Shown here piece by piece: positions 9,773 to 18,607 of a stretch of DNA of 64,000 nucleotides (positions are counted from its first letter, which is position 1; each line of letters starts with the position of its first letter). The notes beneath the pieces are model-generated. The model ran no database searches and was not told the DNA's origin. It saw nothing but the letters and a program-made list of their open reading frames with translations. Position numbers and translations under genes: made by a program. Source of the stretch: Bacteroidetes bacterium UBA7674 (GTDB taxonomy: Bacteria; Bacteroidota; Bacteroidia; Chitinophagales; Chitinophagaceae). Where the stretch lies: positions 62,001-126,000 of the forward strand of contig DLHG01000011.1 of NCBI GenBank assembly GCA_002483105.1. Direction: 5' to 3'.

Positions 9773-9812
9773 GCGAGTAAGCCCCTCCTGACCTCCCTAA
9801 AGGGTAGGAAGT
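9773..9812. repeat. Dispersed GC-rich intergenic repeat
   Basis: It begins GCGAGTAAG followed by CCCCTCC and contains a short hairpin around CTCCCTAAAGGG. The GCGAGT plus C-rich start is shared with other repeats later in the window (51.8, 55.0, 55.2, 62.8, 63.2, 63.4 and 63.8 kb). It lies in the gap between frr and the IscA-type gene. Confidence 0.55.
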
Positions 9813-9869
9813 ATTTATAAATCTTTTGGAAACGTCTATCTTGCTATATAAAGTATTTAACAGCCCATA

Positions 9870-9901
9870 TTTGGATAGCCTTTCCCGCTATGGTAACTTT
9901 A
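9870..9901 (+). promoter_or_regulatory. Candidate Bacteroidota promoter of the IscA-type gene
   Basis: TTTG at 9870-9873, a 20-nt spacer, then TAACTTTA at 9894-9901 (one mismatch to TAnnTTTG), ending 19 nt before the ATG at 9921. Confidence 0.55.
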
Positions 9902-9920
9902 CATAAAATAAAGATAATCA

Positions 9921-10265
9921 ATGGAAACAGCAATAAATGCACCCCTGAAACTGACATCTTCTGCCATAGAAGAAGTAAAGAGGTTGATGGCTGAACCTGA
10001 TTTTGTGCAAGGACAGGTGCTGAGGATAGGTGTGAAGGGTGGTGGATGCTCGGGTATGACCTACATACTGGGCTTCGACGTAAAAGAAGAGGACGACGAT
10101 ATGTACGATATAGAGGGCGTTCCCGTTATAATGAAAGCGGCACATGGTATTTACCTGATGGGGATGGAAGTAGATTTCCAGAGTGGACTGAACGCGCGTG
10201 GCTTTATGTTCAATAATCCCAATGCCAGCAGTACCTGCGGTTGCGGTACATCATTCGCTGTATAA
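9921..10265 (+). CDS. Iron-sulfur cluster assembly/insertion protein (IscA/ErpA type)
   Basis: A-type Fe-S carrier of 114 residues that delivers clusters to target proteins. The three conserved Cys ligands are present: one in KGGGCSGMTY (about residue 43) and two in STCGCGTSF near the C-terminus (about 107 and 109). The length is typical. No isc or suf genes are adjacent, so IscA, SufA and ErpA cannot be told apart. It may share a transcript with the next gene 16 nt downstream. Confidence 0.93.
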   Translation: METAINAPLKLTSSAIEEVKRLMAEPDFVQGQVLRIGVKGGGCSGMTYILGFDVKEEDDDMYDIEGVPVIMKAAHGIYLMGMEVDFQSGLNARGFMFNNPNASSTCGCGTSFAV

Positions 10266-10281
10266 TCGATAAATTCTGTAG

Positions 10282-10917
10282 ATGAGGAAGGGTAGTTTTT
10301 TCATACTTGTATTGTTGCTGTGCTTAGGGCTTGATGTCCTTGCACAGGAAAAACTACCTGATACCAATAGTCCGCTCAACAAGCTGGATGCCAAAGGGAA
10401 GCGTACAGGTACCTGGTGGATATCTACTCCTGCGGTAAGGGGCGAACCCGCGCGCGGCGAATTGGGTAATTACGACCAGGGAGAGAAGGTAGGGAAATGG
10501 TATGCCATAGACAATGAGGGCGAGATAGTATCTGTGGAGACTTTCAAATTCGATATGCGTGATGGTGAGGTGAGGTATTATACTAAAGGGGTGCTCTACT
10601 GTTCAGGAATGTATAAGTTGTTCACGCAGGGAACGGATGTAGATTCCATAATAGTTTATGATCCGGGTAAAGATGAGGAATACCTCGTTGGCCTTAAACC
10701 CGAGACTTACTCGATGCGTCATGGTATGTGGCGCTTTTATGATGAGATCAGCGGCAAGTTGCTGAGAGAAGAAGAATACCAGGCCGATAATCTTATTTAC
10801 AAGAATGTGATCGTTAGCCCTTCAGATAGTGTGGCTAACAAAAAGCATGTGGAGGCATTGCCTCACAACAAAGGCAAGTATAAAAAACGCAATGCACCTA
10901 AGGAGGTGTTGAATTAG
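10282..10917 (+). CDS. Exported MORN/YwqK-like repeat protein
   Basis: 211-residue protein with an N-terminal signal peptide (MRKGSFFILVLLLCLGLDVLAQ). The body repeats G-K-x-G-x-W and Y-x-x-G units (GKRTGTWW, GEKVGKWY, DGEVRYYTKGVLYCSGMY), which fit MORN-like repeats of the YwqK antitoxin-like family common in Bacteroidota. The C-terminus is basic. Probably periplasmic or surface-exposed. No toxin-like partner is seen next to it. Function unknown. A hairpin terminator follows. Confidence 0.75.
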   Translation: MRKGSFFILVLLLCLGLDVLAQEKLPDTNSPLNKLDAKGKRTGTWWISTPAVRGEPARGELGNYDQGEKVGKWYAIDNEGEIVSVETFKFDMRDGEVRYYTKGVLYCSGMYKLFTQGTDVDSIIVYDPGKDEEYLVGLKPETYSMRHGMWRFYDEISGKLLREEEYQADNLIYKNVIVSPSDSVANKKHVEALPHNKGKYKKRNAPKEVLN

Positions 10918-10938
10918 AAATTTCTTTAGATACGTACT

Positions 10939-10967
10939 TACGGTTACAGCCTAACCGTATTTTTTTA
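10939..10967 (+). terminator. Rho-independent terminator
   Basis: TACGGTTA (10939-10946) pairs with TAACCGTA (10952-10959) across a CAGCC loop, followed by a run of T. It ends the 9921-10917 transcript. Confidence 0.8.
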
Positions 10968-11007
10968 CTTTTTATTTTTGAATTTGATCCCTCCCGATAA
11001 ATTACTC

Positions 11008-11925
11008 ATGTTCACCAACCGCTTGCAGAAGGTGTATAAGCATATCAGCAAGCTGGCTCGCAGGCAGGATATTGCCTGTTATCGTTTTTACGACCACGAC
11101 CTGCCGGAGTTCCCGTTCATTATCGAGATGTATAAGGACGTGATCTATGCAACCTACAAGCGCAAGCATGGGCTGGAGGATGCAGAGAATGAGCAATGGG
11201 AACAAGAGTGCAAGGAGGTAATATCTTCAGTGACTGAGGTGCCGTCCGAGAATATTTTCATGAAGCCCCGCCAACGTAAAACAGACAGGCAGGATACTGT
11301 TACCACACAAAAGGAAGAACGCATAGTTCCCGAAGACGGACTGAGTTTCATCGTTAATCTTACTGACTACCTCGATACAGGGCTTTTCCTCAACGATCGC
11401 TCACTTCGCGCCAAAGTGCGTAGTGAGGCGCAGGGCATGAAAGTGCTCAACCTCTTTTGTTACACGGGCGCATTCAGCCTGTTTGCTGCAGGCGGTGGAG
11501 CAGAGGAAATAGTATCGGTGGATTTTTCTAAAACCTATCTCAACTGGGGCAAACGTAATATGCAGTACAACAAACTGTTTAAAGACGAGAAGCACCATTT
11601 TATACAAGCAGATGTGATGGAGTGGATAGCAACTGAACTACCTGCTGACTATTTCGATATCATCATTTGCGACCCGCCGAGTTTTGCAAAAGGTAAAGGA
11701 AGGGATGATGATTTCGATGTGCAGCGTGACCATGTAAAGCTGCTGAAGCAATTACTGAAAGGTTGCAGTGATACAGGGCGCATTTACTTCTGTACTAACA
11801 GCAAAGACTTCGTGATGGAGCGGGATTCCATCCCGGCCACTACTGTTAAAGATATTACAGGTGCTATAACCCCTTTCGATTTTCAAGGGAAGCTCACCAG
11901 GAGTTGTTATTTGATAGAGAAGTAA
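11008..11925 (+). CDS. RlmK-like 23S rRNA methyltransferase, stand-alone
   Basis: Class I SAM-dependent methyltransferase, 305 residues from the ATG at 11008 (a TTG at 10978 would add ten residues). The N-terminal part NRLQKVYKHISKLARRQ, then CYRFYDHDLPEFPF, and the catalytic part GLSFIVNLTDYLDTGLFLND, NLFCYTGAFSLFAA, DPPSFAKGKG and FDVQRDHVKLL match the C-terminal half of E. coli RlmKL. That half makes m7G2069 in 23S rRNA. Here it is a separate protein without the THUMP/RlmL half. The substrate is inferred from this similarity. Confidence 0.85.
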   Translation: MFTNRLQKVYKHISKLARRQDIACYRFYDHDLPEFPFIIEMYKDVIYATYKRKHGLEDAENEQWEQECKEVISSVTEVPSENIFMKPRQRKTDRQDTVTTQKEERIVPEDGLSFIVNLTDYLDTGLFLNDRSLRAKVRSEAQGMKVLNLFCYTGAFSLFAAGGGAEEIVSVDFSKTYLNWGKRNMQYNKLFKDEKHHFIQADVMEWIATELPADYFDIIICDPPSFAKGKGRDDDFDVQRDHVKLLKQLLKGCSDTGRIYFCTNSKDFVMERDSIPATTVKDITGAITPFDFQGKLTRSCYLIEK

Positions 11926-11958
11926 ATTCAAAAAGGATTTACTTCTTATCTTGCACCT

Positions 11959-12723
11959 ATGGAAAGCACACCCATCATCTCCGTCCGCAATCTCGTAAAA
12001 AAATATGGTGACTTCACTGCGGTGAATGATATCAGCTTTGAGGTGATGGAAGGGGAGATATTCGGGCTGCTGGGGCCTAATGGGGCAGGGAAGACCACTA
12101 CGCTGGAGATTATAGAGACCTTACGGGAAAAGACCTCCGGCGAGGTGATAGTAAATGGCAAGAACCTGGATAAAGAACCGCAGGCCATCAAGAACGTGAT
12201 AGGCGTGCAACTACAAGCGGCGGGTTATTATCCTAACCTGAACCTGAAACAAATAATAGAACTCTTCGGCGGACTGTATAATCGTGATGTAGATCCTATG
12301 GCCCTGCTCGATACAGTAAACCTGCGCGATAAAGCAAAGAGTAAATTCAAAGAACTTTCCGGCGGACAGAAGCAACGGTTCTCTATCGCTACTACGCTGA
12401 TAAACGAGCCCAAAGTCATTTTCTTAGATGAACCGACTACAGGCCTCGACCCACAAGCCCGACGTAATTTATGGGAATTGATTAAGCAGCTTCGCGACAG
12501 GGGAGCAACAGTTGTGATCACCACCCACTACATGGACGAAGCAGAAGAACTCTGCGACCGCGTAGCCATCATCGACAGCGGGAAAATAATGATACTGGAT
12601 ACACCGGACAACCTGATAGACAAACTCATAGCCGGTGGTTTCAAACGCCGTAAGGAGGTAAAAGCAGCTAATCTCGAAGATGTGTTCCTTGACCTCACAG
12701 GGAAGGAATGGCGGGAAGGGTAA
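11959..12723 (+). CDS. ABC transporter ATP-binding protein
   Basis: 254-residue ABC ATPase. Walker A is GPNGAGKTT (39-47), the signature is LSGGQKQR (about 134) and Walker B is VIFLDEPTTGLD (about 153), with the switch His in VVITTHYMDEAEELCDR. It resembles CcmA/DrrA-type exporter ATPases. No ABC-2 permease gene follows: the next gene is convergent, and the previous gene is the rRNA methyltransferase. The partner must lie elsewhere. The signature and Walker motifs are intact, so it is probably functional. Confidence 0.92.
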   Translation: MESTPIISVRNLVKKYGDFTAVNDISFEVMEGEIFGLLGPNGAGKTTTLEIIETLREKTSGEVIVNGKNLDKEPQAIKNVIGVQLQAAGYYPNLNLKQIIELFGGLYNRDVDPMALLDTVNLRDKAKSKFKELSGGQKQRFSIATTLINEPKVIFLDEPTTGLDPQARRNLWELIKQLRDRGATVVITTHYMDEAEELCDRVAIIDSGKIMILDTPDNLIDKLIAGGFKRRKEVKAANLEDVFLDLTGKEWREG

Positions 12724-12766
12724 TCAGTGAACAGAGAATAGATAACAGTGAACAGTCTTGATATTA

Positions 12767-12793
12767 AAAAGTCCCGCATCATGCGGGACTTTT
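12767..12793. terminator. Bidirectional terminator
   Basis: AAAAGTCCCGCA (12767-12778) and TGCGGGACTTTT (12782-12793) form a perfect 12-bp stem with a TCA loop. A-tract and T-tract flank it on both sides. It separates the rightward ABC gene from the leftward acyl-CoA dehydrogenase. Confidence 0.9.
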
Positions 12794-12828
12794 AATTAGT
12801 ATAGTTCCCCTTTAGGGGGCGGAGGGGG

Positions 12829-14607
12829 TTAAAAGAAATACTTGCCTTCATCTATCAGCTTATCAGCTATACGCCTGCGGGCATCTTTGGTGTTGAAATT
12901 CTCGGCTTTGGTGAAGCGTTTCAGTCCCATGAGCATCATGCGTTGTTCATCACCTTCGGCGAAGGCATTGATGGCGTTCTTGCCTGAGTGATTGATACGG
13001 TCGGCAGCATCAGTGAGGAATGTTCTGGTGGCATCTATGGCAAGTGCGGCATTAGCATTCCCGTTTTGTTGCATCTTCATAGCACGGAGTAATGCACTTT
13101 CTGCCTGGAAGGTGTCTATGATCATATCCGCCATGTGCATCAGTATTTCCTGCTCGCTTTCCAGTTGCATCATCAGTTTTTGAGCGGCAGCACCTGCACA
13201 CATTAGTATCGCTTTTTTGAAGTTGGTGATCAGTTTTTGTTCAGCAGCGAATGGCGCATCATCAGTCCCGAAATCAGGAATACTCATCAGTTCTTTCTGC
13301 ACATTCATCGCCGGGGTCATCAGGTCTATACGACCTTTCATGGCGCGCTTCAGGTACATGTCCAGTGTCAGCAGGCGGTTGATTTCATTTGTTCCTTCAA
13401 ATATCCTGTTGATACGGCTGTCGCGGTAAGAGCGGGAGATATCATATTCATCAGAGAAACCATTGCCCCCATGTATCTGCACCCCTTCGTCCACTATATA
13501 GTCCAAGGATTCAGAGCCTATCACTTTCAGCATAGCGCATTCTATGGCAAATTCTTCGGCAGCGCCTAATAGTGTTTCACCTGATGCTTTGCCTGTTGTT
13601 TGCAGTTCATGCTCTTTATCATCTATCCATTTCGCCGTGCGGTAAAGTGCTGCATCCGTTACGAACGTGCGTATCGCCATTTCAGCCAGCTTGTGCTTGA
13701 TAGCTCCGAAGTTGGCAATGGGTGTTTTAAATTGTTCGCGGGTTGTTGCATAGGTCAGGCTGATGTTCAGCGCACGTTTGGCACCACCCAGGGCGGCAGC
13801 ACAGAGTTTGAGCCTGCCTATGTTCAGTATGTTGAACGCGATGATGTGGCCTTTGCCAATTTCTCCCAGTAGGTTCTCCTTGGGTACAGCGCAGTTCTCG
13901 AAGAATAGCTGGCGGGTGCTGGAGCCTTTAATGCCCATCTTATGTTCTTCTTCGCCAAAGCTGAGTCCAGGTGTATCCCTGTCCACTATGAATGCACTGA
14001 ACTTATCGCCGTCCACTTTAGCGAATACCGTGAATACATCTGCAAAGCCCGCATTGGTGATCCATATCTTCTGTCCGTTCAGTATATAGCTTTTACCATC
14101 TTCGCTCGGCATAGCAGTAGTTCTTGCGCCTAGTGCATCCGATCCCGAATTAGGTTCTGTGAGGGCATAAGCGCCTTTCATTTCTCCGGTTGCCAGCTTA
14201 GGCATGTATTTCTGCTTCTGCTCCTCAGTACCGAAGTAGAGTATAGGTAAGGAACCGATACCATTATGCGCTGCCATAGCAACAGCAAAGGAATGTCCTC
14301 CACCCAGTTCTTCATTTATCAAGGTAGCCGTGACGAAATCTTCGCCCAGTCCACCGTATTGTTCAGGGAAAGCAGCACCAAGGAGGCCTAATTCTCCCGC
14401 TTTGTCCAGCAGGGTAGGCATCAGGCCGGGTTCCTGTTTGTCAATATCTATTAGTTTGGGAATAACCTCCTTGTCGAGGAACTCCTTGCAGGTTTGGGAA
14501 ACCAGTTTTTGCTCTTCGCTAAAGTCTTCGGGTGTAAAAGTATTGTCAGGAGTTGAGATAGATACTAAAAAACTACCGCCTTTTGTCGATGTTTGCTGTG
14601 TTTCCAT
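12829..14607 (-). CDS. Acyl-CoA dehydrogenase
   Basis: FAD-dependent dehydrogenase of fatty acyl-CoA, 592 residues, with a C-terminal extension beyond the roughly 380-residue core, as in the long VLCAD-like forms. Landmarks include AFPEQYGGLGEDFVT, GAYALTEPNSGSDA, the nucleotide-binding ILNGQKIWITNAGFAD, and the catalytic region QIHGGNGFSDEYDISR followed by FEGTNEINR. The extension (about 420-592) is helical. It probably acts in beta-oxidation in the cytosol, but no other beta-oxidation gene is adjacent. A short GC-rich repeat lies just beyond the stop codon. Confidence 0.94.
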   Translation of the reverse strand: METQQTSTKGGSFLVSISTPDNTFTPEDFSEEQKLVSQTCKEFLDKEVIPKLIDIDKQEPGLMPTLLDKAGELGLLGAAFPEQYGGLGEDFVTATLINEELGGGHSFAVAMAAHNGIGSLPILYFGTEEQKQKYMPKLATGEMKGAYALTEPNSGSDALGARTTAMPSEDGKSYILNGQKIWITNAGFADVFTVFAKVDGDKFSAFIVDRDTPGLSFGEEEHKMGIKGSSTRQLFFENCAVPKENLLGEIGKGHIIAFNILNIGRLKLCAAALGGAKRALNISLTYATTREQFKTPIANFGAIKHKLAEMAIRTFVTDAALYRTAKWIDDKEHELQTTGKASGETLLGAAEEFAIECAMLKVIGSESLDYIVDEGVQIHGGNGFSDEYDISRSYRDSRINRIFEGTNEINRLLTLDMYLKRAMKGRIDLMTPAMNVQKELMSIPDFGTDDAPFAAEQKLITNFKKAILMCAGAAAQKLMMQLESEQEILMHMADMIIDTFQAESALLRAMKMQQNGNANAALAIDATRTFLTDAADRINHSGKNAINAFAEGDEQRMMLMGLKRFTKAENFNTKDARRRIADKLIDEGKYFF

Positions 14608-14707
14608 AATTGTGCTGATCTTAATGATTAAAGCTAAATAAAATTATGCCTTGGCTTATGTTAATTTACGACATAATCGGGAGCTCACAAACAGCTGTTT
14701 CGCGGAA

Positions 14708-15538
14708 ATGATTGATGTCATCAATATGTCATACGAGAGCGGGTATATAGAATTGGATGCTTTGCGGCTGCACTACCTGAAGATAGGAGCAGGTGCTAAG
14801 TTGCTAGTGGCGTTTCATGGTTATGGCAATGACGCATCGTTATTTACCCATTTCAACAAGCATCTTGGCGCAGAATACACGCTCTATTCCTTTGATCTCC
14901 CGCATCATGGTAAGAGTGAATGTGATGATTCGCGCATACTGGAGAAGCAGGACATGATAAAACTGCTTAATTCCCTGAAGCGGGAAATGTGTGTGCCCCG
15001 GGTATCACTGATGGGGTACAGTATAGGCGGCAGGGTTTGTCTTTACCTCGTAGAGCTGATGCCGGATGCCATTGACAAGGTGGTGCTCATTGCTTCCGAT
15101 GGATTAGTGTTCAATAAATTCTACTATTTCCTGACTAATACCAGGCTTGGTAGCAGGATGTTTAAAAATGTGCTGGAGAAGCCCAAGCCATATATTAAGC
15201 TCGTTGACTGGCTGAAGAAAGGAAAAGTCATTGATACTCACCGTCATGGGATGGCGATGCACTACCTGCAATCGACCAATAGCCGTTCTTTCCTGCTAAA
15301 GGTCTGGCCCTGCCTGAAGCACCTGGTCCCCGACAATGCCAAGCTCCGCAAGATCATACAACAGCAGCAGATACCCGTGTACATCTTTATGGGCGCTCAC
15401 GACAAGATAATTCCTGCCCGGCTGGCGCAACGCTTTAAAGGCAACCTTGATAGCGTACATTTGCATATCTTAGACAAAGGCCACAAGGTGATGGATGCGG
15501 AAACATTACCGCAGATATCTGCCAGCCTGTTATCTTAA
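14708..15538 (+). CDS. Alpha/beta hydrolase
   Basis: 276 residues from the ATG at 14708; another ATG at 14726 and a far TTG at 14651 are alternatives. The oxyanion segment VAFHGYGNDASLF, the nucleophile elbow MGYSIGGRV (Ser about 105), the acid in MGAHDKIIP, and the final catalytic His in LDKGHKVMDAE complete a Ser-Asp-His triad in the alpha/beta-hydrolase order. Substrate unknown. The next gene, a glycosyltransferase, begins 4 nt after the stop, so the two form an operon and may act on the same lipid or glycolipid; this is inference. Confidence 0.88.
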   Translation: MIDVINMSYESGYIELDALRLHYLKIGAGAKLLVAFHGYGNDASLFTHFNKHLGAEYTLYSFDLPHHGKSECDDSRILEKQDMIKLLNSLKREMCVPRVSLMGYSIGGRVCLYLVELMPDAIDKVVLIASDGLVFNKFYYFLTNTRLGSRMFKNVLEKPKPYIKLVDWLKKGKVIDTHRHGMAMHYLQSTNSRSFLLKVWPCLKHLVPDNAKLRKIIQQQQIPVYIFMGAHDKIIPARLAQRFKGNLDSVHLHILDKGHKVMDAETLPQISASLLS

Positions 15539-15542
15539 GACT

Positions 15543-16676
15543 ATGCTTGTATTATTTGCCATATGCTTTTTGCTGACCTTTGCATATGCCATCCTGATGA
15601 TGAATTATCGGAAGGGATGGGCGAAGCAACCTGTATTCGTGACTGGAGATGCTATGCCATCTACCTTTATTAGTATCATTATTCCTGCTCGTAATGAGGC
15701 TGATAAGATCAAACAATGTCTCGACTCCATTTTATCAGGCAGTTATCCTAAAGAACTTTATGAGATAATTGTTATAGACGATCATTCCATTGATAACACT
15801 CCCGAACTGGTTGCAGGGTATAGTGGTGTGCGTTTATTAAAACTTGCTGATTTCGTTACGGATAGGGAAGCGATGGTTGCTTTTAAGAAAAAAGCTTTGT
15901 CCGTTGGTATAGAGCATAGCAAAGGAGCATTGATCGTTACTACTGATGCTGATTGTATCGTTCCGGTTGATTGGTTGAAGAATATCGCTGCTATTTATGA
16001 GCAAGAGAACCCGGTTATGATCATTGCACCTGTGGCTTTTACTACCAACGGTAGTGTTGTTGAGAATTTCCAAGCTATAGACTTCATGACGATGCAGGGT
16101 ATTACTGCTGCTGTACATCAACGGAAGATGGGTAATATGAGCAACGGCGCTAATCTTGCGTTTTCTAAAGAGGCTTATGATAAAGTAGAAGGGTATAAAG
16201 GCATCGATCACCTCGCATCAGGAGATGATTTCCTGCTGATGATGAAGTTGCAGAACGCGTATCCCGGCCGTATCAGCTATCTGATGTCGGAGGATGCTAT
16301 TGTGCGCACTGCTCCGCAGCCCGACTGGTCATCGTTTTTTCAGCAGCGTATCAGGTGGGCTTCTAAGTCAGGTAAGTATGATGATAAGAAGATGACCGCA
16401 ACGTTGACGCTGGTATATTTATTCAACCTGTCGTTTGTTGCATTGGTCGTCGCAGGGTTCTTCAACTACTTTGCCTGGGGGCTGGCAGGCATCATGCTGA
16501 TCTGGAAGGTGCTGGTTGAGACTACTTTCCTCAGTCCCGTAGCAGAATTTTTTGGGAAGAATGAATTGCTGAAGTCACATATCCTGCTGCAGCCGCTGCA
16601 TATTCTCTATATTATTTCTGCCGGATTCCTCGGGATGATAGGGAAATACAAATGGAAGGACAGGGCTGTTCGTTAA
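15543..16676 (+). CDS. Glycosyltransferase family 2, membrane-bound
   Basis: 377 residues from the ATG at 15543, which follows the hydrolase stop by 4 nt. One N-terminal membrane segment (MLVLFAICFLLTFAYAILM) is followed by a GT-A domain with SIIIPARNEADKI, VIDDHSIDNT and the DxD-type TTDADC, plus QQRIRWASKSGKY, the RW motif of processive or membrane GT2 enzymes. Two or three hydrophobic stretches close the protein. It transfers a sugar from a nucleotide donor at the cytoplasmic membrane; donor and acceptor cannot be named. Confidence 0.9.
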   Translation: MLVLFAICFLLTFAYAILMMNYRKGWAKQPVFVTGDAMPSTFISIIIPARNEADKIKQCLDSILSGSYPKELYEIIVIDDHSIDNTPELVAGYSGVRLLKLADFVTDREAMVAFKKKALSVGIEHSKGALIVTTDADCIVPVDWLKNIAAIYEQENPVMIIAPVAFTTNGSVVENFQAIDFMTMQGITAAVHQRKMGNMSNGANLAFSKEAYDKVEGYKGIDHLASGDDFLLMMKLQNAYPGRISYLMSEDAIVRTAPQPDWSSFFQQRIRWASKSGKYDDKKMTATLTLVYLFNLSFVALVVAGFFNYFAWGLAGIMLIWKVLVETTFLSPVAEFFGKNELLKSHILLQPLHILYIISAGFLGMIGKYKWKDRAVR

Positions 16677-16707
16677 AAAACTATCTTTATATAAAATAGC
16701 TTCCCGT

Positions 16708-17106
16708 ATGCGCAAGGTCGTTTTCTTCTCTATATTGATACTTATACTATTTGGGTCTGTGTATACCTGGTGGTTCTACTATAATACTTATAGCGACGGC
16801 TACAGGGAAGGCGTGCTTCAGAAGTTCTCCCGTAAAGGGAATATTTTCAAGACACATGAAGGGGAGATGATACTACTCGGCTTCCGTCAACGCAATGGTG
16901 CGTTGAATGCCGATTACTTCTACTTTAGTGTGGACGACCATGCGATAGCCGACTCACTCGAGAAAAGCCTGGGCAAGGTGGTGAAGATACACTATGTGCA
17001 ATACCGCAAGAGCCTTCCGTGGAGAGGCGAAAATTATGGAGATAGAAATCCTGAACGAGGACAATACGTTGCTGATGCCATCAGCTCTGTACAAGAGAAC
17101 CGCTAG
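16708..17106 (+). CDS. Membrane-anchored hypothetical protein
   Basis: 132-residue protein. It opens with one membrane segment (VVFFSILILILFGSVYTWWF) and the rest is predicted outside the cytoplasm. The sequence YSDGYREGVLQKFSRKGNIFKTHEGEM recurs in short Bacteroidota proteins of unknown function that are sometimes mislabelled 6-phosphogluconate dehydrogenase; no such enzyme domain is visible. Its last 4 nt overlap the end of the convergent methyltransferase gene. Confidence 0.75.
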   Translation: MRKVVFFSILILILFGSVYTWWFYYNTYSDGYREGVLQKFSRKGNIFKTHEGEMILLGFRQRNGALNADYFYFSVDDHAIADSLEKSLGKVVKIHYVQYRKSLPWRGENYGDRNPERGQYVADAISSVQENR

Positions 17107-17804
17107 GCTAATATCAAAAACACAGCCGGCACTTTGCCTATCACCGGTATTTTCTGCTTCCAGTGAACGGCACTTTTTGTCCTGATATATGAATCTGGCC
17201 CCGTGATGTTTTTAGCTATGCAAATCCGTGTATCCTTATCGCAGTTTTTCAAGAGGTCGGCCAATAGCGTATCGTTCCTGTAAGGCGTTTCAATAAATAT
17301 TTGTGTTTGATTTTCTACCCGTGAGCGGGTTTCCAGTTCCTTTATTTTCTGGCTGCGGGCGGGTTCTTTTAGAGGTAAATATCCGTTAAAGGCGAAGCTT
17401 TGTCCGTTCAGTCCGGAACCCATCAGTGCCAGTATCAGCGAATTGGGCCCGGTTACAGGTATCACTTCAGCACCCATGTATTGTGCTATGCCGGCCATCT
17501 CGGCGCCGGGGTCTGCTATGCCTGGGCAGCCCGCCTCACTAAGCACACCCACATGTTTGCCTTCCTTCAGCCACTTCTTCAGTAGTGCAGTGTCAGTGCC
17601 TTTATGTTTGTCTATTTCAGAAATAGTGACCTCTTCCAATACCAGCTTGGCATGTACCGAGCGGAGGAACCGTCGTGCGGAACGCGCGTTCTCTGCAAAG
17701 TAAAAGCGCAGGTGTTCTGTATGCGTGTACACATCTGCAGAAAGGCTGCTGAGTGCATCGTTAGCTATGGGTACGGGGATCAGATAAAGTTTTCCTGAAG
17801 ACAT
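17103..17804 (-). CDS. SAM-dependent methyltransferase of the RsmI/tetrapyrrole methylase family
   Basis: 233 residues from the ATG at 17804. Family marks are KLYLIPVPIAND at the start, VGVLSEAGCPGIADPGAE, and IPVTGPNSLILALMGSGLNGQSFAFNGYLPL, the RsmI layout. RsmI makes 2'-O-methyl-C1402 in 16S rRNA. This protein is shorter and diverges at its N-terminus (LIPVPIAND in place of VxTPIGNLxD), like a Bacteroidota paralogue, so the substrate is uncertain. Its start lies 56 nt from that of the divergent mpg-type gene. Confidence 0.85.
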   Translation of the reverse strand: MSSGKLYLIPVPIANDALSSLSADVYTHTEHLRFYFAENARSARRFLRSVHAKLVLEEVTISEIDKHKGTDTALLKKWLKEGKHVGVLSEAGCPGIADPGAEMAGIAQYMGAEVIPVTGPNSLILALMGSGLNGQSFAFNGYLPLKEPARSQKIKELETRSRVENQTQIFIETPYRNDTLLADLLKNCDKDTRICIAKNITGPDSYIRTKSAVHWKQKIPVIGKVPAVFLILA

Positions 17805-17859
17805 GCGGTAAAAATACTCATTTGTGGGGGATGGCACGCATCTTTTACCTTTGTATATC

Positions 17860-18465
17860 ATGATATTGCCGGAATCGTTTTATACGCGTAAGGATGTAGT
17901 GAAGATAGCTAAGGAGCTGCTGGGCAAAGTACTGGTGACGAATTTCGACGGTATCATTACCTCGGGGATGATAGTAGAGACCGAGGCATACGCGGGAATA
18001 GGGGACAAGGCATCTCACGCTTCGGGTGGCAGACGAACCAACAGAACGGAGACTATGTACGCGCAGGGTGGCACCGCCTATGTTTATCTATGCTATGGGA
18101 TACATCATCTGTTTAATGTGGTGACTAATGTGCAGGATATTCCCCACGCCGTCCTCATCCGCGGATTGGAGCCGATAGAGGGTATTGACATGATGCTGGC
18201 AAGGCGAAGAAAAGAAGTATTGGCCCCAACACTCACAGCAGGCCCCGGTGCGCTCAGTATGGCGATGGGTATATATACCACTCATTCCGGACTAAGCCTG
18301 ATGGGTGGCAATATATATATCGAGGATAGGGGCATTAAGATAGCAGCGAAAGACATAGTCGCCGGCACAAGGGTAGGAGTGGCTTATGCACAGGAAGACG
18401 CACTGCTGCCTTACCGTTTTTCTGTGAAGGGTAATAAGTATGTGAGTAAGGGGAAGGGCTTGTAA
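17860..18465 (+). CDS. DNA-3-methyladenine glycosylase (AAG/MPG family)
   Basis: Base-excision repair glycosylase that removes alkylated purines, 201 residues from the ATG at 17860. Typical segments are VAKELLGK-like KIAKELLGKVL, the catalytic Glu region GMIVETEAYAGIGDKASHA, TMYAQGGTAYVYLCYGIHHLFNVVT, and VLIRGLEPIEGI. The length matches bacterial members. The divergent neighbour is an RNA-type methylase and an AlkZ-like gene lies 2 kb away, but no shared regulation is seen. Confidence 0.93.
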   Translation: MILPESFYTRKDVVKIAKELLGKVLVTNFDGIITSGMIVETEAYAGIGDKASHASGGRRTNRTETMYAQGGTAYVYLCYGIHHLFNVVTNVQDIPHAVLIRGLEPIEGIDMMLARRRKEVLAPTLTAGPGALSMAMGIYTTHSGLSLMGGNIYIEDRGIKIAAKDIVAGTRVGVAYAQEDALLPYRFSVKGNKYVSKGKGL

Positions 18466-18516
18466 CGAAATTAACCGTAAAGACGGGAAGGCGCTAAGGT
18501 CATTCTATATTTTTCT

Positions 18517-18598
18517 AACCGCAAAGTAGGCGCAAAGGTTCGCAAAGCTTTTGTTATTCCTGTTAGTGATACCTTTGCGCCTCTGCGTCTTAGCGGTT
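18517..18598. repeat. Long imperfect inverted repeat
   Basis: AACCGC...AGGCGCAAAGGT (18517-18539) pairs imperfectly with ACCTTTGCGCCT...TAGCGGTT (18571-18598) to form an extended hairpin. Repeats of this AACCGCAAAG/CTTTGCGGTT type are common between genes in Bacteroidota. It lies between two convergent genes. Confidence 0.7.
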
Positions 18599-18607
18599 GA
18601 AGAAGCA

